A DNA stretch of 64,000 bases from Neostapfia colusana (lineage: Eukaryota > Streptophyta > Magnoliopsida > Poales > Poaceae). Position 1 is the stretch's first letter. Every line of letters starts with the position of its first letter. The notes beneath the pieces were generated by a model. That model was not told the origin of the DNA and made no database searches. It worked only from the letters and a program-made list of their open reading frames with translations. Shown here in pieces: positions 44,472 to 56,016 of this stretch. The stretch is taken from NCBI GenBank assembly GCA_030760725.1, contig JASWHV010000002.1, positions 64,659,900 to 64,723,899 on the forward strand, read 5' to 3'. Position numbers and translations under genes: made by a program.

Positions 44472-45879
44472 TATACGATATTTAAACCATAGAGTACCGT
44501 GTTTATCTCTTCAGAAGCATTTCATTTCGCCATTCTTCTCTGAATGTGCGACATTCCCACGTCCTTCTTCCGAGATTCCATAATCTCCTCTCGTATGGTA
44601 GGGACGAGAGCAAGATTATATAATGCTCCATATGGTATCAAGTACAAACTCGGCTTCTCCTCTTCCATCGGAGTGATGGACAGATGGTTGACATGAGATT
44701 TGCAGATTAAGGCATCGGCAACCATGTTTCCCTTGCCGAGATGGTAGTGGATCTCAATCTCATAATATTTGATCAGCTCTAGCCATCTCCGTTGCCGCAT
44801 ATTCAACTCCTTTTGAGTGAATATATATTTTAGACTCTTGTGGTCGGTGTAAAGATGCACTAAGTTTCCAAGTAAATACTGCCTCCACATTTTTAAGCCA
44901 ATACCACAGCAGCGAGCTCAAGATCATGAGTCGGATAGTGCTGCTCGTGGTTACGAAGTTGATGTGAACCATAAGCAACCACTCTTCCTCCATGCATCAA
45001 TACACAGTCAAGCCTGATACCGGACGCATCACAGTATACGTCGAAGGGCTTGGTCGTATCGGGTTGAGCTAAGACCAGGGCTGTTGTAAGATGCTTCACC
45101 AATGCTTGGAAAGCTCCTTCACATGCTGAGATCCAAACATATTTAATCCCCTTCTTCAACAATTCCGTCATCGGCTTAGCAAGCTTGGAGAAACTCGGAA
45201 TGAATCTCCGATAATATCCCGCTAAACCGAGGAAACTTCTGACTTCATGGACAGATGTGGGGGATTTCCATTTCAGCACTTTCTTAATCTTGCTTGAATC
45301 AACCGCAATGCCTTCCGCAGAAATAATATGACCAAGAAATGACACATGGCTGATCCAAAATTCGCATTTGCTAACTTGGCATAAAGCTTATGGTCTCACA
45401 ATCGTTGAAGCACGATATGCATGTGTTAGGCGTGTTCTTCTTTCGACTTGGAATAAATCAAGATATCATCTATGAACACCACCACGAACTTATCCAACTC
45501 TGGCATGAACACTGAGTTCATGAGGTACATGAAATGTGCCGTGGTGTTGGTGAGACCAAAAGACATGACATGATATTCATACAACCCATATCTCATTGAG
45601 AAGGCCGTCTTCGGAATATCCTCCGCTCAGATCTTTATTTGATGATATCCGGAGCGAAGATCCATCTTCCAAAATACACTTGCACCCAGAAGTTGATCGA
45701 ATAAGATATCGATGCGGGGCAGTGGATATTTATTTTTGATGGTGACGGTGTTGAGAGGTCGGTAATCCACACACAATCTCAAAGTTTCATCCTTCTTTTC
45801 ATAAACAGCGCCGAGCATCCCCATGGCGAGGAACTCGGTCGAATGAAACCCATACTCATCAAATCGTTGAGCTTCTCCT
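44472..45879 (-). pseudogene. G3 RT and RNase H (broken, truncated)
   Basis: From 45879 downward: the GTTPISRRPYKMAP region just upstream, KKDETLRLCVDYRPLN, NKYPLPRIDILFDQLLGAS and DLRSGYHQIKI, then stops and frame changes through the catalytic region, where FIDDILIYS can still be read near 45450-45480. FLGHIISAEGIAVDSSKI, YYRRFIPSFSKLAKPM, FDVYCDASGIRLDCVLM and LYTDHKSLKYIF follow. It ends with SLYLIPYGALYNLALVPTI and a stop at 44522. No integrase remains. Confidence 0.87.
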
Positions 45880-46500
45880 TCAATTCAGCAAGCTCATTTG
45901 GAGCCATCTTGTACGGTCTCCGTGATATCGGTGTTGTCCCAGGTACAAGTTTGATCTTGAACTCGACATCCTTTTCGGGTGGCATGCCCGGGAGGTCATC
46001 CGGAAACACGTCCGGATATCACGGACCACACGAATATCCTCAAGTTTTGTGGCTTCCATGTTATATGTGGCTGGAATTTCTTGGACCAACTGGTCAAGAA
46101 TGAGAGTATGTGGTTCATGAAGTGGAGAGTTTAAATGAACCACACATGGAACGATGTCAAGAACAGCACCATGGTGGTGTAGCCATGACATTCCTAAAAT
46201 GACATAGAGTTTTTGACTCTCTAATATAATTAGAGATGTCGGATATAGATTCCCACCCATTTGCAATGGTGCTCTATAAACCATCCTATCAGCGGTTATT
46301 TTCCCATCCGGAGAGCAAATCAAATATGAACTTTTTGTGGGAATGATAGGCAATTGGTATTTAATAACATAAGATTGACTTATGAAATTATGGGTGGCCC
46401 CGGAGTAAAAACGTATGACTACGGGATGATCTAATAAATAAAACGTACCCGTGAGGATGGGTTCACCTTTCGGCACGTCTTCAATAGCTAAGTGGTGGAC
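45880..46500 (-). pseudogene. G3 aspartic protease with the catalytic Asp replaced by Tyr
   Basis: One frame from 46476 down to 45880. It reads GEPILTGTF, then RFYSGATHNFISQSYV where the others have FDSGA(T/A)HSF. The codon at 46407-46405 is TAC (Tyr) instead of Asp. ICSPDGKITADRMV and VILGMSWLHHHGAVLDIV follow. Retropepsins need this Asp, so the enzyme would be inactive. Confidence 0.88.
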
Positions 46501-47679
46501 GTTGCTGGGTTTTGGTGCTGGTTTCTTGTGCTGATTGCGGGGCTGATTTGCACCCTGATACGGTGCTGGACCCCTGCCCTGTCTCTGCTCGGGGCAGTCC
46601 TTTGCAAAATGCCCGACATGGCCACACGTGAAGCATGCGTATTTGTGTCGAGTTCCCTCCTAACTGTGGACGGAATCCCTGTGCACGCGGTGGAAATGGA
46701 GGCGCACGCGGGACCATCCGTTGCTGCTTCTGTTGCTGTGGTGGATACGGCGGTCGGAAGCTAGGCGCATTAACTTGACGACCGTGGAACTGCGGCGGTT
46801 GCACCGGTGGCTGCCATCTCTGACCGGACGGTGAGCGATATACCACACGGTACTTTTGTGGAGCCCCACCACTGCTCCTCGAAACCGTGCTACGTTTCCT
46901 CTTATCAGAAATGCGCTCGCGCTGAGCATCTTCTTGCCCAATCACGGCATTGAGGAGGTCGTTGAATGTGCCGTGGTTGCTTTGGGCAAGGTGAATCTTC
47001 ATCTTGTAATTCAGGTCTCGGAAGAAGGTGTTCCGCTACTGTTTTTCCATCCCCGCATATTGCGCCAGCCGGTTGAATGCTCTGGAGTACTCATGAGCAC
47101 TCCTTTCGCCTTGTCTCAGCTCCAGAAACTCCTGAAGCTTCCTCTGCATAACCCCGGTAGGTATATGGTAGGCGCAGAACGTCTCCCAGAACTCCGCCCA
47201 TGTGACGGCATGGCCAGACGGTAATGAGGCGATGTAGTTCGCCCACCATGTACCGGCTTCTCCCTGAAGCTGTTGCGCTGCAAACAGCGCCTTCTGGTGT
47301 TGGTGCACCGAAGTAGACCGAACTTCGCTTCGAGAGTGCGGATAAAGCTTTCCGCCACCAGAGGCTCTTCGGCCTCCGCAAAGACCGGTGGATGTGTCGC
47401 CAAGAAGTCCGAGTATGAACTCTGTTGGGGCTGGCGTTGCCCATTGTCTTGGCGTCCTTCCTGATGGGACGAATTCTGCTGTACTAGCATCCACAGCAAC
47501 TCTGTTTGCTCGGTGCGAGAGCTGAGTACTGCGGCGAGAACCTCCGCGAGATTTCTTGGAAGTTCTGATGGTGGAGGGGGTGGTTGTTGCTGCATCGTGG
47601 TTTGCTCCAGGGATGGAGACTCATCACCCTGAACCTGACTTAGGCCTCCCTCATCGTGCGTGGACCGTGTACGCACCAT
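46501..47679 (-). pseudogene. G3 gag (broken)
   Basis: ATG at 47679 (MVRTRSTHDEGG) starts a Gln/Pro-rich N-terminus, then the capsid-like region (YSDFLATHPPVFAEAEEP, FIRTLEAKFGLL). The frame changes near 47270, and QLQGEAGTWWANYIA, MQRKLQEFLELRQGER and EYSRAFNRLAQYAGM are in another frame, with TAG at 47036-47038. ISDKRKRSTVSRSSGGAPQK and YRVVYRSPSGQRW follow. The CCHC knuckle (ACFTCGHVGHFAKDCP) reads near 46590-46640 after a further frame change. Confidence 0.86.
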
Positions 47680-49150
47680 TCTTCATTCACACCATTCAAA
47701 CGATCAGCGCATGTTTGTTTATTTTATCCAGTCTATACAATAGTAGTGCAAGAATGAACAAATGACACACATAACATTCACACATATGGATAAAGTATAC
47801 ACTTTATACAACATATACATCCCTGGACCATGTCACCCCAATCGAGTTCTAAAGCAATGAACTTCATGGATTGAAAGTTCATTTCGACCATCGTGGGTCC
47901 CCACGGGATGTTAAGTGCGTTAGCATGCATATCTCCTCACTATTGTACACGACCCAAACATGTTATTTCTCGAGGTGATGTGTCGAATGCATCAATCCAA
48001 CCCACTGTTTTAAGAACAGCTGCTGGACATCAAGACGGAAAAACAAGTTATTTGAATTTAGAAATTCAAACACAGGTTCCCTGTCCAGAGTCTGATCCAG
48101 CTGACCGAGCTGGGAAAATTTAAATGTTTTGACCCATTTGCAGGCAAAATCTGGACTAGAGTTCAACAACAAAGTTGTAATAAACCCCAAGAGGAATCCA
48201 GGATGTATTTCTTTGCCTCCATAGCATTTCTGTTTTACGAGTTATGATTTTTATAAGTTGAAAATTTTTCTGTAAAATTTTTGACAGCACCTCCGGCACG
48301 GATATGGTCATCAACGTGCCCAAGGAAACTGGAATGCAATGCCGGTACTACGCCCTCTCCAAATAAAATCCTAAACCGATATTCCGGCATATACGTGTCC
48401 AATGGTGGAACTAGAAGCGTCACTCACAAACCGGTTCAAAACGTCATGCTCTAACATGGTCAATATACATGCAGAAAACCACACAATAATGGTGCACACA
48501 AAGGTTGATCATTTCAGGCAGGTTCATATCATAGTAAAAACATATGGTCCATATCATTTCCATATGGATCGTCCTTGAGTCAGGCCACGCCTCAAGGTAC
48601 ATGGTCGTGTTTTCACACCACACGACGGGGAACCCGAGTAGAGCGCGAACGGGTCGTCACGGTTGGGAATTGTATTAACCCAACGGATACCACCTACTGC
48701 CTCATGACCGTTGAGACACGCCGATGGCGAGCGCTGCATATGGCCCTTCGAACATTGAACGTTCAAGAGTTGCACATTATCGTGTTTCTTACCACACGAT
48801 GGGGTATCCTCGCTTTTGCCTAAAGCACGCTGGGGATCAGCGTTTTCATATGCTCTGAGAACCATGAGAAGGTTCAAAGACTCATATTCACTACCGTGCC
48901 AAGCCACGGTAAACCATTCCATACCACTGCTCGTATGGCGAGATTACCACAATTGATCCACCTGCAGTGGCGTACCTTACCTCTTACCTGATGTTGGAGG
49001 TTCGTTACCAATTAATAACAAGTATGTTAGCTTTTCCACCTTAGTATCTATTACTATAACAGACATTATGTGGGCATAATGACTAATTCTCACTCGACTA
49101 GTTCTAAGTTTTTAAAATAGGCTCTTTTCGAGTGTACTATTCCCAATGCG
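47680..49150 (-). other. G3 leader
   Basis: About 1.47 kb between primer site and gag, without the extra ORF of G1. It contains the complement of GGAGAGGGCGTAGTACCGG (48342-48360), matching GAGGAACGTAGTACCG in G1 and G2. A stretch at about 48590-48780 matches the G2 leader near 12830-12970 (GGGTTCCCCGTC..., TTGGGTT...). No credible ORF. Confidence 0.65.
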
Positions 49151-49162
49151 GCTCTGATACCA
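49151..49162 (-). promoter_or_regulatory. G3 primer-binding site (initiator tRNA-Met)
   Basis: GCTCTGATACCA on the plus strand is the complement of TGGTATCAGAGC; five bases separate it from the LTR end at 49168. Confidence 0.93.
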
Positions 49163-49167
49163 CAACT

Positions 49168-52100
49168 TGGGGCAACCCCGTGGTCCTCCCACTCTAAGAT
49201 CGCAGAGGGTGGTGCCGTGCGATGCTGCACCCAATAGCAGACAAGAAAAGAATAGGAAAACATACAAACTTTTATTTATATAAACAGCGGAAGTCTTTGA
49301 CAAACTTAATTACAGCGGAAGTATTATTCATAGCTAAATTCTCAGCCTAGCTATGCAAAAGTGTAGCCGTCCAGCCCGGGGACGCTACACACTAGCAGCA
49401 CTTATCCGGAGACCACGGCGGCGTGCAGGGCTCCAACTCAACCGTGTACCCCGACGGGGGAATCGCCTCGTCCTCGTACCCTTTCTCGTAATTCTTACCT
49501 GCAGCAACTCAATTATAGCAACCGTGAGCACGATGGCTCAGCAAGACTTATCCATCACTCCTAAACATGAGACTCTACATGCAGGGTTTCTTAATATAAG
49601 AAAATGGTATTGTGATAAAGGGCTCACCTACATGTTAATCCTTACTTTCAGTTTTATAGCAGCATTTCATGTGCCTTGAGCAGCTACCACATCGGAATTC
49701 CACAATCAAACAAGAAACACTTCCTTTGGATGTGATGTTGCCCAAAGTGGAAGATAACCTTAGTGAGCTCTACATCTACACCATACATGTTTGCAATAGA
49801 ATAAGAATTCAATGCATCATATTCTTCTGGCCTCTTTCAATTCTTACTATGTCACAACACAGTGAATAAGCGGTACTCAAATAACCGTGTGGGACGGTGA
49901 TGGCAATTAATATACACCCGGATAACACGTCACATACACCCATTCAGAAGTGTGGTGTCTCACACCTTCTTACTCTGTTGTATGCAGTAACCTTTCAAAG
50001 GAAACCCAAATGCCGAACCCGTCCATCCGTAACAGGCAGGAGGTCCCCACGCGGAGTGTGTCTGTGCCCGCCGGCAGATTTACACCATTCTACTCTCAAC
50101 CCACTCCTATAAAACGGTTGTGTAAGCCTCGGCACCCAGGTTAACCAATTACATCAGTTTGCTGGTTCCCATATAGCCAGTATGCATCAGGTACTGTTTA
50201 AACTTGTCCAGCAGGGCCGCACACGGCTCGGTCCTCAACTGACACCAACAGGGCTACGCACGTGAGACCTCCGCTCACTGAACCCTATCCCCCCTGCTGG
50301 GTCTCAATTTCATATTCTTAAGCCATTCTTTGTTTCTTTCTGTCACGTGTGATAAAATCCTCTTTCGCGAGTAGATTCCAACTACTCGACTTCTACTGAG
50401 ATCCTAACAACATTAGCACGGCATTCTCTACTCATCAAGCTGTAGACTATCCAACCCTCCATAGGATTTAGAGGTCATGCAAGTGGGGTTTCAATCACCT
50501 TAACTCTAATGCAAGCATTTCATCCTAGAAATAAGTGATACAAAGCAAAACATTGCAAATCTAATTAAATGCAAACAGGGCCATGCCTGGTTGCGAGTCA
50601 TACAGGAAGTTAGCTCCTGGAGTGAGGATCTCCAAGGCCTCCAGAGTGTCCTCAAGTTCGGTCACTATATGATATGCAACAAAATATATGTATAAGTGAT
50701 AATGATTTCTATGAAGCAAACTTTTACTCATAGCTAGTGCTATTAAGGGTTCTTAATTGGCTTTGGAACTTTTCCAGGGGAGACTAGATTCAGTGAGAAT
50801 GATCTGAGCAAAATTTGAGGAAGTTTCATGGAAGCTTGTGGTCTCCAAAATTCCCCCAAGTATATGGCTCCTCTGAATTTTGATCTCAAATCTGTAGTTT
50901 TTACATAGATAAAAGTGAAGGATATAAACAAAGGAGGTCTCCCTGGTTCTAGCAAGATTTGTTTTATAATTTTTCAAGCTACCTACAGGGAGAAATTGAT
51001 TTTTGAAATTGGGGAAATTTGCTGAAAAAGTTTATGTTTGAATTTGAGAATTTCCAATGAAGGTTGAACTTTGGATCAGGGTTTGGCCTTGCAAATTTAA
51101 TCCAATGAGGATCGAATTTTTACAGATCACAAGAGTTAGGAAGGATCTCCTGGCCAAATTTAAGAAAATTCCATAACAGGAATCTCTTGGAATTAATTCC
51201 CAAAAATTTAAATTTGATGAATTTTGGAGAAAATTCCAGGAATCTTCAGACCAATTTCTTTGCATTTCTTCAAAGTTCTGACTGAGAAGAATTCAACAAG
51301 ATTTGTTTCAGAAATTTTGGACATTCCTACGGAAAGTTAGGGGGTTTAAAATTTGGCCTAAAACTGAAATTCGGGAAAATTTAAACTTTGGTTGTGGGCC
51401 CCACTATTTAAACTGGGCCAGTGACACTGCACCCACATCGAGGCCCACAGGGTTCCACCCGCGCAACCGCACCAGATCCTGGCCACAAACCGATCCCCGC
51501 TGGAAAACAGAGGCTGACCGGTGGAACCCCCCCTCGTCAACCTCCTGCCACCCACGCTCCCCGCGGCAGAGCACTCCGGCGAGGCTCGCCGCCCGCCGCA
51601 CTGCTTGAAGCTTGCTCGAACTCGCCGGCTGGGCCTAAGTTCGCATGGGGAATACGCTGAGGGGTTCAGCTAGTGCCGAGGATGGCCGGAAAGTAGTCAG
51701 CGACGGCGACAGTTACGGCTCCAACTCCGGTGATGTCGCCCGAACCCTACAAAGCCTTATTTGGAGCACGGTTTCTTCCTACAGCTCAGTGGTGACCGGC
51801 TAAGCATGAAAATGAACTCGGTTTTCCATGGAAATGGTCGTAGCTAGGACCTAACCGTCCACCTAGAGCTAAAAACGGTGGCGACCGGAAAAACTCGAAG
51901 AACAATGCCTATGGTCGATGGTTTTTGTTGCTTATTGATCCTAGGTGATCGTAGGAAGTCCTAGCACTTATGGCTCGAGGGACACGAGCTGGGATGGACT
52001 GATCATCTAGAATTTCGAGTCGAGTCCCCTCTCGGTTCTAAGAACGTGTGATCGGTGAACCATAAAATGCTCCCTCGATACTGAACGAAATGGAGGAAGG

Positions 52101-53027
52101 CTTTCACCGGAAGATTGCGGAGAGGATGGTGCGTGTTTTTCTGTGAAAGCTCGCCTGAGTTGCGGCCTGTATCACGGGGGTGACGGGGAGCCGAGAGGCG
52201 CTCGAGCGGTGAAAAACAGAGAAGAAGAGCTCGCGCGAGGGAGGCTATTGCTCGGTAGGACGCCGGTGCAACGTGGAATGGCACGTCTTTGGAAGCTCCT
52301 CTGTGGCTTAAGACGTGGAGAAAACTGGTTGAGGTGGAGGCACGTTGGCAGCGCTCTTCGTACGGCCGCGCACACACAGAATCTCGCTGGCTCGGTGAAA
52401 AATCACAGAGAACCGACTGTGTTGGAGCTGTGAGGCTGACTGCTGGGCCCCACCTCCTCCATTTCTTAATTATTTGTTTACTGATCTTTTTCCACAGCTA
52501 CTCACCATTAAAAGCTATACTTCCACACCAAGTCATGGTCTGATTTTTGGAATTCAAATAGATTCAATTCTGGTGTGGAATTTAAACTGCATTTGGCTCT
52601 TTAAATTTGAATTTGCATTTGAATCTTCCTACTTCCTTTGCTCTAAATGCATAGCAAACCAAACTCCAATAATCTTAGTTTTGACATGGAAGCTAATTCA
52701 AATGTGGGGAACACATTTGTGAAACCTAATTTGGAATTTGGTGAGGTTGGAATTTGAAACTGAAATTTGAATTCAGAATTGAGGGCTTCCTCTCTTAATT
52801 CCAAACAAATAATAAACCCTCTCCAAATGAGCTTAAATTTCGTAGGTTTAATATTTGAATTATGAAGAGCCAAACTATGAATTTAGATCTCCATGTTTGG
52901 AAGTTTTTGAGAGATTTGAATCAGCACTTTGAACTCACACTGTTATAATTTAAAGTTTTAATTTCCCTCATTTTCTCCCAAGTGGAAATTTGCTAAACCA
53001 TTTACTAGCATTTTTGGGTATTTTACA
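49168..53027 (-). repeat. G3 5' LTR, about 3.86 kb
   Basis: Plus strand TGGGGCAACCCC (LTR end) to GGTATTTTACA (LTR start, complement TGTAAAATACCC). Order from the left: tail, exon-like block two, the AGCACGATGGCTCAGCAAG motif near 49527, conserved block (about 49860-50400), block one, AT-rich to 51380, GC-rich at 51410-52440, AT-rich to the end. AATAG (53028-53032) would be the target duplication; its partner is off-window. Confidence 0.82.
49392..50664 (-). CDS. Putative spliced LTR-encoded acidic peptide, divergent G3 copy
   Basis: On the minus strand exon one is 50664-50587 (78 bp): after ATATAG it reads TELEDTLEALEILTPGANF and ends CCAG|GCATGG. Exon two is 49498-49392 (107 bp): after GCTGCAG it reads KNYEKGYEDEAIPPSGY, TVELEPCTPPW and a short extra tail to TAG. 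Exon length, phase, GC donor, acidity and the TVE-EPCTPP end motif match G1 and G2, although the surrounding LTR is hard to align. This copy is the best argument for coding constraint. Both exons are open. Confidence 0.45.
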
Positions 53028-54421
53028 AATAGTAGTCAGATATACGAAACATCGATAGTTGGCGCGCTAGGTAGGGGGACTTCCGCACGTTCCGTTTTTT
53101 CCACCACCTCGATGGATTCCCCACGATCGACCCTTGCACCCCGTGCAACAATCTCCTTCGGCGACTTCGAGTTCACTGCCACCGCAGCCAATGAGGAGGG
53201 TTCCTGCCTTGCCCGCACCCACCAGAACTTCCGGTTCGGAAGTCTGGACTTCCTCACCAGCAACATCAGCACGCTCCGAATCTCCACCGGCACAGACGCC
53301 GTGTACAACATGCCAGCGCCGATCTTTGCGAGGGTAATCGAACACGCCCCCATGTCTCTTCACCACCTCCTGGAATACAACCCCAGCTCTGGTAACGGCA
53401 CCGAGGGCGACGACCACCTGACTGTTGAAGATAGACTCAGTGGCCTAGCAACCGTTGAATGTCGCGAAGGCAAGAGACCGGCCACGGGGCAGACCGACTG
53501 CTTCGAGAAGCTCCTCGAGAAGCCATGCACCAACCACGCCAACCCGGTAAAGCACGCCCTCAAACACTGCACCCTGCTGAAATACTTTTTCGGTGCAGAG
53601 ACGGGCGTGGCAGGAGAAAAGGGCAACGGGCCTGCCGAGATGAGTCCTGAGCCCAACGAGCCAAGCTTCCCAAAGCTGGAGAGCTGCCTCATGATCTTCT
53701 GATGGAGTAAAGCCTACGAGAATCCCCACAGGTAGAAGCTGACAACCCGAGAGGTCAGTATCATCTCTCCCACCATGCCAACCTTCCTACGGTGGTCCAA
53801 AGCGGTGGTCACTTTCGACCGATCGGACCACCCCGACCTCATTCCACAACCAGGACGCTTCCCCCTAGTTGTGGACCCAGTCGTTGGCTCGAAGCGCCTA
53901 ACAAGGGTTCTTATGGATGGAGGAAGTGATCTCAACATACTTTATGTTGGGATCCTCGATGCTCTGGAAATCCAACGCACGAGCCTCTGTCCGACCCAAG
54001 CCCCCTTCCACAGGGTCATCCCTGGCCAACAGGCGGTGCCATTGTGGAAGATTGATCTCCCCGTCACCTTCGGGGACAAGTCCAACTTTCGCATGGAGAC
54101 CTTCACCTTTGAGGTCCCCAATGTCGATGGCACCTATCACACCATCCTGGTAAGGACAGCTTACATGAAGTTCCTGGCGACCCCAAATTATACGTACCTC
54201 AAGTTGAAGATGCCCAACCCCAGTGGAATCATCACAGTCGAGGCTAAGTTCTCGGATGCCCTGCTGTGTGAGCAACGTGATTGCGAGAAGCCCGCTGCAG
54301 CGGCGCTCGGCTCGGCTCATCGAGCGACGGCAAGAACCCCTCCCGACCAATCCTTGATCACCCCCTGAAAGACACAAGAATGGTCAATATTCACCCTAGG
54401 GGCTCAGCAAAGGCGGCACAT
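53028..54421 (+). mobile_element. Tat-type Ty3/Gypsy remnant (5' end, no pol)
   Basis: Between the G3 LTR and the A2 LTR lies a short end of another LTR (about 53028-53051, ending GAAACA), a primer-site-like TTGGCGCGCTAGGTAGGGGG (53059-53078), and a Gag-protease reading frame of the Tat/RIRE2-like kind. The rest of pol is cut off by A2 at 54422. It is probably the oldest layer. Confidence 0.75.
53112..54368 (+). pseudogene. Tat-type gag (internally deleted) and aspartic protease
   Basis: One frame from ATG 53112 to 54368 with two stops: TGA at 53700-53702 and TAG near 53733. The N-terminus (ISFGDFEFTA) is followed near 53440-53480 by the gag C-terminal region (DCFEKLLEKPCTNHANPVKH, then LKHCTLLKYFFG). 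The capsid domain normally between them is missing, so gag carries an internal deletion. The protease region has VVTFDRSDHPDLIPQPGRFP, the active site LMDGGSDLNILY (Asp at 53916-53918), LPVTFGDKSNFRMETFTFEV, HTILVRTAYMKFLATPNYTY and LKMPNPSGIITV. DGGS rather than DSGA marks the Tat lineage. RT and integrase are absent. Confidence 0.82.
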
Positions 54422-54678
54422 TGTGGCGGACCGGGATCCGCTCATCCAGGATCGCAGAGGGTGGTGCCGCGCGATGCGACACCCAACAGCACACGTCATA
54501 AGAACACATTATATTACATGGGAAAAACAAACTGAGTGTACAAAATAGTACACTTTTCAGTTACAACTAGGGTCTTTATTACACAGCGGAAGTTTCTTTT
54601 GTACAACTCACGCCCGCCTATATAGCAAAAGTTGATTGCCCAGCCCTAGGGCAACCCACACTAGCTGCACGTCTCAGC

Positions 54679-56016
54679 TCAGCGCGGCATGTACGGCTCC
54701 CACTGAGCCGTGGTACCCGACGGAGGGTAACCCTCGCCGGTGGACTCGTACTCCGAGTCCGTGGGTGGCTCCTCACCTGAAACACACTTAAGCAGCAACC
54801 ATGAGGACGAAGGCTCAGCAAGGCTTAACCGACTCACCTAAGCATGAAACTCTACATGAGGTGTACCATGACTTAGGATAGCAATGTTGCAGCAAATGGA
54901 CACGCCTACAAGTTCATCCTTAGTTCATCTTTTAGCAACAAGTTAACGGTTCATGAAGCTGAAATTTAGTGAGCAATATTTGGTGGCACACATGTAGCAA
55001 TTCAATTATATCATAACAGCAATATTGAATCATAACATTTCATTCATTAATCTATGTTACGATGCAGTGAACAAGCGGTACTCGTCACCACGAGGGACGG
55101 CGAATCGACTCGATATACACCTGCAGGGAAACCCAAAGAGCACGTCACGTACGCCCACCCGTGGAGCTGCACAGCACGCTCACTCGATGTCGTACAGGAC
55201 AACCTTTCACCCAACAGCCCAAACGTCGAACCGGTCGCACCGAAACGAGCAGGAGGTTCCCCAAACGGAGCATCTCTCTATGCCCGTTGGCAGATTTCCA
55301 CCTTTCTGCCCTCAACCTACACCAATAAATCGGTGTGCTATGCCTCGACCCCCAGAGGTTTAGGCGAAATCAGTTTATCGGGGCCCATATATCTGATATG
55401 CCTTCGGTACGTTCAATACTTGTTCAGGCAGATTTCCACCTTGCTGCCCTCAACCTACACCTATAAATCGGTGTGCTATGCCTCGACCCCCGGAGGTTTA
55501 GGCGAAATCAGTTTATTGGGGCCCATATATCCGATATGCCTTCGGTACGTTCAATACTTGTTCTGCAGGGCCGCACACGGATCGGTCCTCAATCGACACG
55601 GGCAGGGCTGCGCACACAAGACTCACTCTTGCTGCGCCCTAGCCCCTGCCTAGTCTCATTTTCATTACTATAGTGATCTCACATCGCTCAACCGAACCCG
55701 TGTGTCCCAATGCCTATCTCGCAAGTAGATTCCAACTACTCGACTTGTACCAAAGTCCTATGACTCATTAAGCATAGCCTGTCTACTCGAGGTCCTTGAC
55801 AATACCCTCACTCTTTTAGGAACCTTTGGTTATGCAAGTGGGGTTTCATTCATCCTATACCTAATGCACATACATACTTCATATGACACATGTAAACAAA
55901 GTAAGACTTATAAAAGGTTAATGCAAACCGGGGCTTGCCTTGTTGCTGCTGGTCAGGGGTTAGGTCTTCGTCCGGAAGAAGGAAGTCCAGTACTTCCGGA
56001 GTCTCTTCTTCAGTGA
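54679..56016 (-). CDS. Putative spliced LTR-encoded acidic peptide (A2 copy)
   Basis: On the minus strand exon one is 56016-55939 (78 bp), TEEETPEVLDFLLPDEDL with a Gln run, AAG|GCAAGC; exon two is 54776-54679 (98 bp) after TGTTTCAG, GEEPPTDSEYESTGEGYPP, then TAQWEPYMPR and TGA. Same lengths and phase as G2. The intron is longer because of a 138-bp tandem duplication. Confidence 0.43.
55289..55564. repeat. 138-bp tandem duplication in LTR A2
   Basis: Copies 55289-55426 and 55427-55564 both run from GGCAGATTTCCACC to GTTCAATACTTGTTC, with a few differences. G2 and G1 LTRs have this unit once. It lies inside the conserved block. Confidence 0.9.

Larger units (their letters stand above)
44472..53027 (-). 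mobile_element. Ty3/Gypsy element G3 (Tekay/Del type), reverse strand, truncated
   Basis: Reading right to left: 5' LTR 53027-49168, tRNA-Met primer site 49162-49151, leader, gag from 47679, protease, RT and RNase H down to about 44522. Integrase and the 3' LTR are missing; the break coincides with the G1 3' end, so the remainder is probably left of the window beyond G1. The LTR is the most divergent of the set. Numerous frameshifts and stops mark it as old. Confidence 0.85.
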
